64,000 bases of DNA from Thiomicrorhabdus arctica DSM 13458 (GTDB lineage: Bacteria; Pseudomonadota; Gammaproteobacteria; Thiomicrospirales; Thiomicrospiraceae): the NCBI RefSeq assembly GCF_000381085.1, contig NZ_KB905899.1:310001-374000 (forward strand). Direction: 5' to 3'. The translations under genes were made by a program, and so were the position numbers. Of the stretch, positions 28,522-36,197 are shown in pieces. Each line of letters starts with the position of its first letter. Position 1 is the first letter of the stretch. The notes beneath the pieces are model-generated. The model had not been told where the DNA came from. It did no database searches and saw nothing but the letters and a program-made list of their open reading frames with translations.

Positions 28522-29214
28522 ATGCGCATTGATCTGATTCGCCATGGAGAGTGTAACGATCAAGCTTTTTTAAGAGGTCAGACGCATTCAATCTTAAGTG
28601 ACGAGGGTCAGCAGCAGATATTGGCTGTCTTGGATGCTTTAACATTCGTTAAAGCCGTCAATAAAACGGGCAAAATAAAACGACCAGGCCTGTTCATATC
28701 TTCACCCGCTAAACGCTGTGCTGATTTTATGAAGTCTTATGTTCAAGCAGATTTAGAGATGTTACAAATTTGGCCAGAATTTCAAGAACGAAATTTTGGT
28801 GTTTGGGATGGACTGACTTATGAAGCCATCCAGGCTCAAGACCCGCAAGGACTTGAATCATATCTTCAGAGACCATTCAGCTTTAACATTCCTCAAGCGG
28901 AGTCTTATCTTGACTTTGAACAACGTGTTCAGAGTGGTTGGGACAAGTTACTGCTCGAAATGAATTCACCAGATATTAATGTCGAGCAGGTGGTGATGAT
29001 GACGCACGGCGGGGTGATCAGAACATTGTTAAAACAGTTCTTAGGTTTAAGTAATGAGGCTTTGTTTCAACTAGAAATAGGCTATGGTGCTCGTATTCGT
29101 TTAGAGGTTTTTGCGACCACATCCACACCTTTTATTCGCTTGGTAGAGATGGTACAAAACCCACTTAATTGTACGTCCCTTAGTCAAACTCAATCATCAA
29201 ACTCTCGGGTTTAA
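28522..29214 (+). CDS. cobC: Alpha-ribazole phosphatase-like histidine phosphatase
   Basis: CobC removes the 5' phosphate of alpha-ribazole phosphate (or of the CobS product). The 230-residue histidine phosphatase has the catalytic LIRHGECN (residues 4-11), the partner arginine in SSPAKRCAD, WPEFQERNFGVWDG and the second histidine in MMTHGGVIR. It sits between cobT and cobS, supporting the assignment over other phosphoglycerate-mutase-like enzymes. A CAGGCCTG palindrome lies at 28685-28692. Confidence 0.9.
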   Translation: MRIDLIRHGECNDQAFLRGQTHSILSDEGQQQILAVLDALTFVKAVNKTGKIKRPGLFISSPAKRCADFMKSYVQADLEMLQIWPEFQERNFGVWDGLTYEAIQAQDPQGLESYLQRPFSFNIPQAESYLDFEQRVQSGWDKLLLEMNSPDINVEQVVMMTHGGVIRTLLKQFLGLSNEALFQLEIGYGARIRLEVFATTSTPFIRLVEMVQNPLNCTSLSQTQSSNSRV

Positions 29215-29255
29215 ACCGATCAAGACTTGTCTAATTTACAGAGGTGTTCAACATT

Positions 29256-29984
29256 ATGTTTAAAAACTTTTTCCTGTCAGTTCAGTTTTTGAGTCGTTTT
29301 CCGACACCACAATATACCTCTATTACAGCAATGGAGATGGGGCGATCCGTTAGTTGGTTTCCAGTCGTCGGAGCCTTGATTGGAGCAGTGTTAGTGGCTG
29401 TGGCACAACTCCAAGTTTGGCTACCACCAGAGGTCGTTGCTGGGGTGGTGTTGGCGGTTTGGATTTTGAGTACCGGAGCATTACATCTAGATGGGCTGGC
29501 AGATACTGCCGATGGGTGGTTAGCGGGAGGAGATCACCAACATGTTTTGGAAGTCATGAAAGACAGTCGAATTGGAACGGGCGGTGGCGTTGCGTTGGTG
29601 GGACTGTTGTTATTAAAGTGGAGTCTAGTCGTCGTCTTAATTGAGTATCAGGCCTGGTGGTTTTTATTGGTTGTACCAATCGTTGGTAGAATTTCATCTA
29701 TTGGACTGATGACTGTGACTCGATATGTCAGTGTAAATGGTGTTGCTGAACAGATGTTTTTGCATCTGAGTAAACCTTTTATTTGGCTTTGGGTGTCTGC
29801 GTTAATCGTCGGTCTATTATGGGTTTCTCCTGGGCTATTCATTGGGCTTTTACTGGCTTGGTTTTGGATGCGTTGGGTGATGATTCGGATGACAGGTGGG
29901 ATGACTGGGGATACCGCAGGTGCTATGACAGAGGTGATGGAGTTGGCATTTATGCTCGGTTCAGCCGTCATCTTGATAAACTAG
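29256..29984 (+). CDS. cobS: Adenosylcobinamide-GDP ribazoletransferase
   Basis: CobS joins AdoCbi-GDP and alpha-ribazole (phosphate) to make cobalamin (phosphate) in the inner membrane. The product has several membrane spans and the family motif GALHLDGLADTADGWLAGG, then VMKDSRIGTGGGVALV and GGMTGDTAGAMTE. ATG 29256, with GAGG upstream, is preferred to GTG 29244. CAGGCCTG at 29649-29656 encodes QAW within YQAWW. This completes the cobUTCS set. Confidence 0.95.
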   Translation: MFKNFFLSVQFLSRFPTPQYTSITAMEMGRSVSWFPVVGALIGAVLVAVAQLQVWLPPEVVAGVVLAVWILSTGALHLDGLADTADGWLAGGDHQHVLEVMKDSRIGTGGGVALVGLLLLKWSLVVVLIEYQAWWFLLVVPIVGRISSIGLMTVTRYVSVNGVAEQMFLHLSKPFIWLWVSALIVGLLWVSPGLFIGLLLAWFWMRWVMIRMTGGMTGDTAGAMTEVMELAFMLGSAVILIN

Positions 29985-30142
29985 ATTAAGTTGTAAATAT
30001 AGTTAACATTGCTTTTATATTCAACTAGATGTGTTGCTTCTTTAAGGTGAGTTATCATTTATTTACCTCGTCTTCAATAACGGATAGAATTGACTTTAAA
30101 TGTGTAGACTCTTTTGAACCAGTGTGTATTCTCTGATTTTTT

Positions 30143-31060
30143 TCAATTACCCTGTAAGCCGCCTGTGTGCAACAGAACGATTTTTGAACCGGGTTTGAGT
30201 AATTTTTTTTGTAATTGATCATAGAAAGCCATCACCATTTTCACGGTGTAAATGGAGTCTAAATCAATTCCAAATGTGTTTTTAAAATCAGTGAGCTGTT
30301 TGAATAATTCAGGTGTTTTTTTGGCATAACCTCCCATATGATATTGCGTGAGAAGATGCCAATGATTGACGGGCTTCTGTTCTGTCGTTTGAAGAATCCA
30401 TTGAGCAATGATGGGCATTAAATAGTCCGCATTTTTTAAAGTAGCAACCCCCAAAATACTGCGATGTGACTTGAATTTTGCAAAAGTTACCAGGCCTGCT
30501 AAAGTGCCTCCCGTACCAACGGCAGTATAAAGGTGTGACCAATCTGGACATTGGCTTTCAATGTCACTCATAAGCGATTCAAACCCTTGTACGGCTAATA
30601 TGTTTGACCCTCCCTCAGGAAGGATGTAAGCCTGAGGGAATGCCTGTTGTAACTTTTGCAGAGTATCTGGTCGGTTTTTCTCTCGGTAATCACTGCGGCT
30701 TATAAAATGTAACGTCATACCATTTTGGTGGGCTCGCTTAAGAGTTGGACTCCACTTGTCCGGGGTGAGGGCGAGTTCGTCACCGCGAATAAAACCGACG
30801 CTCTTCAATCCAACCTGTTTAGCAGCGGCTGCAGTTGCCGCAATGTGATTTGAATAGGCGCCACCGAAGGTCAGTAGAGTGTCTTTCTGCTGTCGTTTCG
30901 CTTCCTGAATATTGACCTTAAGTTTGTGCAGTTTATTGCCTTGTACCGTAGGATGATTCAGCTCTTCTCGTTTCATCCATACCTCTACCTGACATTCATC
31001 GAACAAAGGGCATAAAAGTTGGGTCATTGGTGTGGTTTTTACAGAAAACATCGCTTTCAT
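30143..31060 (-). CDS. ACC deaminase / D-cysteine desulfhydrase-family PLP enzyme
   Basis: The 305-residue fold-type II PLP enzyme is related to 1-aminocyclopropane-1-carboxylate deaminase and D-cysteine desulfhydrase. The PLP lysine lies in VQGNKLHKLKVNI (about residues 39-51), with FGGAYSNHIAATAAAAKQVG binding the substrate and AVGTGGTLAGLV the phosphate. The actual substrate cannot be set from sequence; both D-cysteine and ACC are possible. CAGGCCTG at 30491-30498 lies in LAGLVTF. It is convergent with cobS and divergent from amt. Confidence 0.86.
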   Translation of the reverse strand: MKAMFSVKTTPMTQLLCPLFDECQVEVWMKREELNHPTVQGNKLHKLKVNIQEAKRQQKDTLLTFGGAYSNHIAATAAAAKQVGLKSVGFIRGDELALTPDKWSPTLKRAHQNGMTLHFISRSDYREKNRPDTLQKLQQAFPQAYILPEGGSNILAVQGFESLMSDIESQCPDWSHLYTAVGTGGTLAGLVTFAKFKSHRSILGVATLKNADYLMPIIAQWILQTTEQKPVNHWHLLTQYHMGGYAKKTPELFKQLTDFKNTFGIDLDSIYTVKMVMAFYDQLQKKLLKPGSKIVLLHTGGLQGN

Positions 31061-31136
31061 TCTGGTACAATTTTCCGAAATATATTTATTTACAATTAAC
31101 CACTAGTGAAAGTTACTAGACTCATCGAGGCGCACA

Positions 31137-32354
31137 ATGGAGCAGCTAACAACCAGTTTAGATGTCTTATTTATTTTACTCGGGGCTATTTTAGTCCTCT
31201 TTATGCATGCGGGGTTTGCTTTTTTAGAAGTGGGTACCGTTCAACATAAAAACCAAGTTAATGCCTTGGTCAAAATCATGAGTGATTTAGGCGTGTCCAC
31301 AGTGGCTTATTTCTTTATCGGTTACGGTGTGGCTTATGGCGTTTTCCTAGGGTTTAACATTGATGGGCAATTGACTCAAGCAATGACCGAAAAGTCGGGA
31401 TATGATTTGGTTAAGTTTTTCTTCTTGATGACCTTTGCGGCGGCTATCCCGGCCATTGTTTCGGGTGGAATTGCCGAACGAGCACGTTTTTACCCGGTAT
31501 TATTGTCAACCTTCTTGATTGTTGCATTTGTATACCCTCTTTTTGAAGGGTTGGCATGGAATGGTAACTTTGGTGTGCAGGCTTGGTTGGAAGCTGAATA
31601 TGGTGCAGGTTTTCATGATTTTGCAGGTTCTATTGTGGTGCATGCTGTCGGTGGTTGGATTGCTTTAGCAGCCATCTTGGTTTTAGGTGCACGTACTGGT
31701 CGTTATGATAAAAATGGCAAAATCAAACATGCTCACCCACCGTCCAGCATTCCTTTTCTTGCATTAGGTGCTTGGATTCTGACGGTAGGTTGGTTTGGTT
31801 TTAACGTCATGTCGGCGCAGCAAGTTGGTGGTATTCAAGGTCTAGTGGCGATGAATTCACTGATGGCCATGGTTGGAGGTATCTTAGCGGCCACTTTTGT
31901 AGGTAATAAAGATCCAGGTTTTGTTCATAATGGACCTTTGGCCGGCTTGGTCGCGATTTGTGCTGGTTCAGATGTGGTGAGCCCGTTAGGTGCGTTAGTC
32001 ATCGGTCTCGTAGCGGGCGCGTTGTTTGTTAAGGCCTTCACCTGGACCCAGAAGAACCTAAAAATGGATGACGTGTTAGGTGTTTGGCCACTGCATGGTC
32101 TTTGTGGGATGTGGGGAGCGATTGCCGCCGGTATTTTTGGCTCCACGGCATTAGGTGGTTTAGGCGGGGTTTCATTAATGTCTCAAATCATCGGTACCGG
32201 GATTGGTATTAGCATTGCATTTGTGGGCGGTTACCTGGTTTATGTCATTGTAAATAAAGTCTCCGGGCTTCGTATGAGTGATGAGGAGCAGTACCAAGGT
32301 GCTGATTTAACTTTCCATAAAATACATGCAAACCCACCACGCGAAGACTATTAA
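31137..32354 (+). CDS. amt: Ammonium transporter
   Basis: The Amt/Rh-family channel imports ammonium. The 405-residue protein has about 11 membrane spans and starts MEQLTTSLDVLFILLGAILV without an obvious cleaved signal. Family motifs include FLEVGTVQHKNQVNALVKI, GGIAERARFYPVL, DFAGSIVVHAVGGWIAL with the first pore histidine, WFGFNVMSAQ and WPLHGLCGMWGAIAAGIFG with the second. No glnK lies beside it. A terminator follows. Confidence 0.96.
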   Translation: MEQLTTSLDVLFILLGAILVLFMHAGFAFLEVGTVQHKNQVNALVKIMSDLGVSTVAYFFIGYGVAYGVFLGFNIDGQLTQAMTEKSGYDLVKFFFLMTFAAAIPAIVSGGIAERARFYPVLLSTFLIVAFVYPLFEGLAWNGNFGVQAWLEAEYGAGFHDFAGSIVVHAVGGWIALAAILVLGARTGRYDKNGKIKHAHPPSSIPFLALGAWILTVGWFGFNVMSAQQVGGIQGLVAMNSLMAMVGGILAATFVGNKDPGFVHNGPLAGLVAICAGSDVVSPLGALVIGLVAGALFVKAFTWTQKNLKMDDVLGVWPLHGLCGMWGAIAAGIFGSTALGGLGGVSLMSQIIGTGIGISIAFVGGYLVYVIVNKVSGLRMSDEEQYQGADLTFHKIHANPPREDY

Positions 32355-32386
32355 TTTTAAAATGCCTTAAAAATGCTGTTCTCAGT

Positions 32387-32416
32387 AAAAGCCCACTCTT
32401 AATAGTGGGCTTTTTT
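32387..32416 (+). terminator. Rho-independent terminator after amt
   Basis: AAAAGCCCACT pairs with AGTGGGCTTTT, and six T follow, 33 bp after the amt stop. Confidence 0.9.
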
Positions 32417-32479
32417 GTTATAGTGAATGCTTAATGGATGGAATGTCCAAGTCAAACTTAAAGAGTAGAAAATCTCCCT

Positions 32480-34837
32480 ATGGAAAAACTATCCGCTTCT
32501 CAGTTATACCGTTTCACGCAATTAGACTCATCGGCTTTTTATCCAGAAAAAGCAAAGTGTAAAGACTCAGAAATTCTAGATTTTATGGAACATTTTCATC
32601 CTCGTGCTTACCAGTCTCTTAATTTTGGACTGCATTTAAAGCGTAACCATAATCATATTTTTATTATGGGTGAACCCGGTGTTGGTCGGATTGGTATGAC
32701 TAAGGCTATGTTGAAAAGGACGGCGAGTCAAATGCCTTTACCGTCAGATGTTGTCTTGGTTTCCGACTTTACAGAGTCAAATAAAACCCAGTATCTGTAT
32801 TTTCAGGCAGGTCTTGGCTATCAATTCAAAAGTGCCTTAGAGACGTTTGTAACCCAGATTAAAACTCAGCTACCAGTCTTGTTTGATGGTCACGCTTATC
32901 AGCTTAGAAGTCAGCAGTTAGAAAATGATCTTATTATTAAGCAAGAGAATATTTTAGAGCCAGCCTATAGTTTGGCAGAAGCTCTTAATATTGAAATAAC
33001 TCAAAGTGATAATAGCTTTATTTTGACCGCATTGATTGGTGGAAAACAGTATCGTGCGATAGATTTGAAAGCGTTTGATGAGATCACACAAAAGCAGTAT
33101 ACGGATGCATTTGATCAAGTAGAGACCGCTTTAAACAAAGGCCTCACTCACTTCCCATTTTTACAGCATGAATATTTGGATACAGGTAAACGGTTAAACA
33201 CCGAAGTTGCGAATGAGCATCTAACCCCTTTGGTAGAGGCTTTAAAATCAGAGTTTGGAAAAACGCCTGAAATTATCCATTATTTAGACGCATTGCAAAA
33301 TGCAGTGGTTTCAAAATTACACCTTTTTTGGGATCAAACAGGTGACCAGGTGACGGCTGGTACACAGTCGAGTGTCGAGGATCTGTTTTCAGAGCAACAA
33401 GGGATGGCGATTTTTGAAGTAAATTTATTGGTTGATCATCGCGGTTTAGAGCATGCGCCAATTATCTACGAGCAACATACCACCAACCCCAAGTTGTTTG
33501 GTTATACCATTAATTCGGCGACCGCTAACTCGGTCGATACGGTTTCTTTGGCGATGAACCATCAGGCCGGTTTATTACAACAGGCGAATGGCGGATATCT
33601 GATTATTAATATTCAGGCCTTGTTAAAAGATCCTGAAATTTGGTCAAATTTAAAAGCGGCTTTAATGAGCAAAAAGCTTAGTTTTGAGATCCCTTCCTCT
33701 AGTAGTGTCGTGCCTTATCATCTGCCGGACTTTCCTTTGAGTCTAACGCTTATTCTGGTCGGACAATCCTCTCATTTTTATGCATTACAGGAAATTGATG
33801 CTCAATTTGATCGCTTATTTAAAGTGCAGGTTGAGTTTGAAGTTGAACTGTCACGTACACTTGAGCACGAAATGACCCTGGCCAAACAGTTGGCTGCGGA
33901 AATTGTTGAATGGGATGATTTGCCTGTGGAGATTTCAGCTTACGAGCGACTGATTGAATACGCCTCTCGCATGGTAGAGGATGAAAGTCGTCTCTACACG
34001 AATAAAGCGATATTAAGAGATGTTTTGGCAGAATCCAATGCCTTTGCTCGCGCTAATGGACAGGAAAGTGTCAATCGTGAAACCATTGAATCGACTATTT
34101 TGCAGCGTGACTTTCATACAGGTCTGATGGAAGAGTATTATCATCGCGCTATTACAGAGCAACAGGTACTGATTTCGACGGATGGTGTGCATGTCGGCAT
34201 GGTGAATGGAATGACGGTTTTGACGGTGGGTCGACAATCATTCGGTCAGCCTGTACGCATTACGGCTCAAGCTTCTGCAGGAGATGAAGGGGTGTTGGAT
34301 ATTGAGCGCGAAGTTGATATGGCAGGACCGATTCACTCTAAGGGGATGTTGATACTTTCCGGTTATATTCGTGGTCGTTATATGAAGCGGAAAGCACTCG
34401 GCTTCAGTGGTTCGATTGTTATGGAGCAATCTTATAGTGGTGTAGAGGGGGATTCAGCATCATCCGCAGAATTATTGGCGTTATTGTCTTCTCTTGCACA
34501 AGTTCCAATGCGTCAAGATTTAGCGATTACGGGTTCGATAAATCAGTTTGGTGAAATTCAGCCCATCGGTGGGGTGAACGAGAAGATTGAAGGGTATTAT
34601 AAAATTTGTGATGCACGCGGTTTGACAGGCAAGCAAGGGGTCGTTGTGCCACAATCGAATGCCAGTCACTTAATGCTGAATGCCGAAGTCAGAGCGGCCG
34701 TGGAAAAGGATCAATTTCATATTTATACTATAAGCCATATTGATGAAGCTTTAGCGTTGTTAACCGGATTGTCTGCAGAAGAGGTTAATCAGAAGGTAAT
34801 AGAAGCGTTAGAGCTTATGAATGAGAAGTCTGATTAG
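32480..34837 (+). CDS. Lon-family protease (AAA_32 / S16 type)
   Basis: The 785-residue protein belongs to the Lon-like group with an AAA_32 ATPase part and a C-terminal S16 protease. The Walker A region is FIMGEPGVGRIGMTK, with Arg for Lys and Ile for Ser/Thr, so nucleotide binding may be weak or altered. The Walker B-like stretch is ANGGYLIINIQALL. The protease dyad is intact: Ser659 in EGDSASSAE and Lys702 in GGVNEKIEG, 43 residues apart as in Lon. Hydrolysis of damaged proteins in the cytoplasm is inferred. It is monocistronic between terminators. Confidence 0.9.
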   Translation: MEKLSASQLYRFTQLDSSAFYPEKAKCKDSEILDFMEHFHPRAYQSLNFGLHLKRNHNHIFIMGEPGVGRIGMTKAMLKRTASQMPLPSDVVLVSDFTESNKTQYLYFQAGLGYQFKSALETFVTQIKTQLPVLFDGHAYQLRSQQLENDLIIKQENILEPAYSLAEALNIEITQSDNSFILTALIGGKQYRAIDLKAFDEITQKQYTDAFDQVETALNKGLTHFPFLQHEYLDTGKRLNTEVANEHLTPLVEALKSEFGKTPEIIHYLDALQNAVVSKLHLFWDQTGDQVTAGTQSSVEDLFSEQQGMAIFEVNLLVDHRGLEHAPIIYEQHTTNPKLFGYTINSATANSVDTVSLAMNHQAGLLQQANGGYLIINIQALLKDPEIWSNLKAALMSKKLSFEIPSSSSVVPYHLPDFPLSLTLILVGQSSHFYALQEIDAQFDRLFKVQVEFEVELSRTLEHEMTLAKQLAAEIVEWDDLPVEISAYERLIEYASRMVEDESRLYTNKAILRDVLAESNAFARANGQESVNRETIESTILQRDFHTGLMEEYYHRAITEQQVLISTDGVHVGMVNGMTVLTVGRQSFGQPVRITAQASAGDEGVLDIEREVDMAGPIHSKGMLILSGYIRGRYMKRKALGFSGSIVMEQSYSGVEGDSASSAELLALLSSLAQVPMRQDLAITGSINQFGEIQPIGGVNEKIEGYYKICDARGLTGKQGVVVPQSNASHLMLNAEVRAAVEKDQFHIYTISHIDEALALLTGLSAEEVNQKVIEALELMNEKSD

Positions 34838-34955
34838 TTAAAGCAGCAAGTGTGAAAAGGGTTTGCTTTGAGTAAATCCTTTCCACGCTACATCGTGTAA
34901 ACATTTAATGAAGGCTGAAGCTTTAGCATTTAATTTATGCTTTTAGGGAGACAAT

Positions 34956-34990
34956 AAAAAAGGGCAAGTCCATTTGGACTTACCCTTTTT
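34956..34990. terminator. Bidirectional terminator between lon-like gene and csp
   Basis: A 16-bp stem with one mismatch (AAAAAGGGCAAGTCCA against TGGACTTACCCTTTTT) has A- and T-runs outside. It serves the convergent genes at 32480-34837 and 35053-35259. Confidence 0.88.
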
Positions 34991-35052
34991 ACTTTCAACT
35001 CTCAAAGAGAGAAGAGGCAATGGTTTGAATTAACAAGCCATATCGTGTCTAA

Positions 35053-35259
35053 TTAAAGAGCAACGATGTTTTCTGCCTGAGGTCCTTTTTGACCTTGAGT
35101 TACTGTGAACTCAACTTTTTGACCTTCAACTAGAGTCTTGAAGCCACCGCCTTGAATAGCGCTGAAATGTGCGAACACATCAGGACCAGACTCTTGCTCG
35201 ATGAAACCAAAACCTTTAGACTCGTTAAACCATTTTACTGTACCAGTAGTAGTAGACAT
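35053..35259 (-). CDS. Cold-shock-domain protein (CspA family)
   Basis: The 68-residue single cold-shock domain has RNP1 KGFGFIEQ (family KGFGFI) and RNP2 VFAHFSAI (family VFVHFS). It is expected to bind single-stranded RNA and DNA as an RNA chaperone. The start [17 protein letters not shown] is canonical. A near-consensus promoter at 35424-35451 predicts a 5' UTR of about 160 nt, as is common for cold-inducible csp mRNAs. Confidence 0.96.
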   Translation of the reverse strand: MSTTTGTVKWFNESKGFGFIEQESGPDVFAHFSAIQGGGFKTLVEGQKVEFTVTQGQKGPQAENIVAL

Positions 35260-35423
35260 ATTTTTGTATCCTATTTATCATTTGTAATTAATTGTATTCT
35301 TATTATTAAGAGTACAAGTTGGGCTGAAATGTGTTGCGATTACTTAATGAAGAACAGGACGAAAACTATTACTAGGCTTCGACATTGTGCATAAAGATAA
35401 AACGAACTTTCAAGCTAGGAGTG

Positions 35424-35451
35424 ATTATAGCCCTTTAAATATGTTTGTCAA
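35424..35451 (-). promoter_or_regulatory. Consensus sigma-70 promoter of csp gene
   Basis: On the minus strand a perfect TTGACA (35451-35446) and perfect TATAAT (35429-35424) are 16 bp apart. The start near 35417 gives a leader of about 160 nt before csp. The rest of 35260-35669 shows no gene. Confidence 0.85.
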
Positions 35452-35669
35452 ACTATCTTTGTAAATAAGTTTAATTAATTACTGCTTAAGTGATTTTAGA
35501 CTCTTGAGTCAGGTAATTCGCTAAGGATTAGAGTGCCTAGTATCGGTGCTAAAGTAGTGTCTTTTGAAATTTAACATGTTAAAACGATTAAATTTTTAAT
35601 GATTCTCTGAATTGTGACACAGCCATTAAATTCTATCGCAGGTGAGATAAACAAGCCTTTTGTAAATAA

Positions 35670-36197
35670 TTACTTACGATTTTTTCTGATTACACTGCGT
35701 TCTTTCCAGTGTTTAATCACATGTCGGCGCCACAGTACATGGATCACAAAATAGGCGAAAGCGCCTAGGGAAAGGCCGACAACAACACTGCCTAAATAAA
35801 GAGGTTGCCATAGGTCCCCTAGTACATTGATAATCCAATGCCAACTGAGTTCGAAAGTTAAATCTTCACTCGCATCTTGTCCTAATATGTAAGTACCCAC
35901 GACATAATTGAAATAAAAAATAGGTCCCATGGTGAGTGGATTGCTAATCCAACACAAAGCAACACTGAGCGGTAGATTGGCTCTCAAGAAGATGGCAAAA
36001 AGTGCAGCGACAAGCATTTGACCAGGAATGGGGATCGCCATCCAAAAAAGTCCAATAACAAAGGCTTTAGAGACAGAGTGACGGTGCAGGTGCCAAATGC
36101 CTGGGTCGTGTAATAAAGTCCCCAAAAAGCCTAAGCCCTTCATGTTTTTGATTTTATCGGGTGTGGGAATGTAACGTTTAATGAGTTTTTTTGGCAT
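35670..36197 (-). CDS. DUF2062 membrane protein
   Basis: The 175-residue protein matches DUF2062. A basic N-terminus is followed by HRHSVSKAFVIGLFWMAIPIPGQM, then CWISNPLTMGPIFYFNYVVG, and a C-terminal span (about residues 130-155). Three or four membrane helices are predicted. The function is unknown. Its 5' end overlaps the divergent comEC start by up to 17 bp, so the two mRNAs must overlap in antisense. Confidence 0.88.
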   Translation of the reverse strand: MPKKLIKRYIPTPDKIKNMKGLGFLGTLLHDPGIWHLHRHSVSKAFVIGLFWMAIPIPGQMLVAALFAIFLRANLPLSVALCWISNPLTMGPIFYFNYVVGTYILGQDASEDLTFELSWHWIINVLGDLWQPLYLGSVVVGLSLGAFAYFVIHVLWRRHVIKHWKERSVIRKNRK

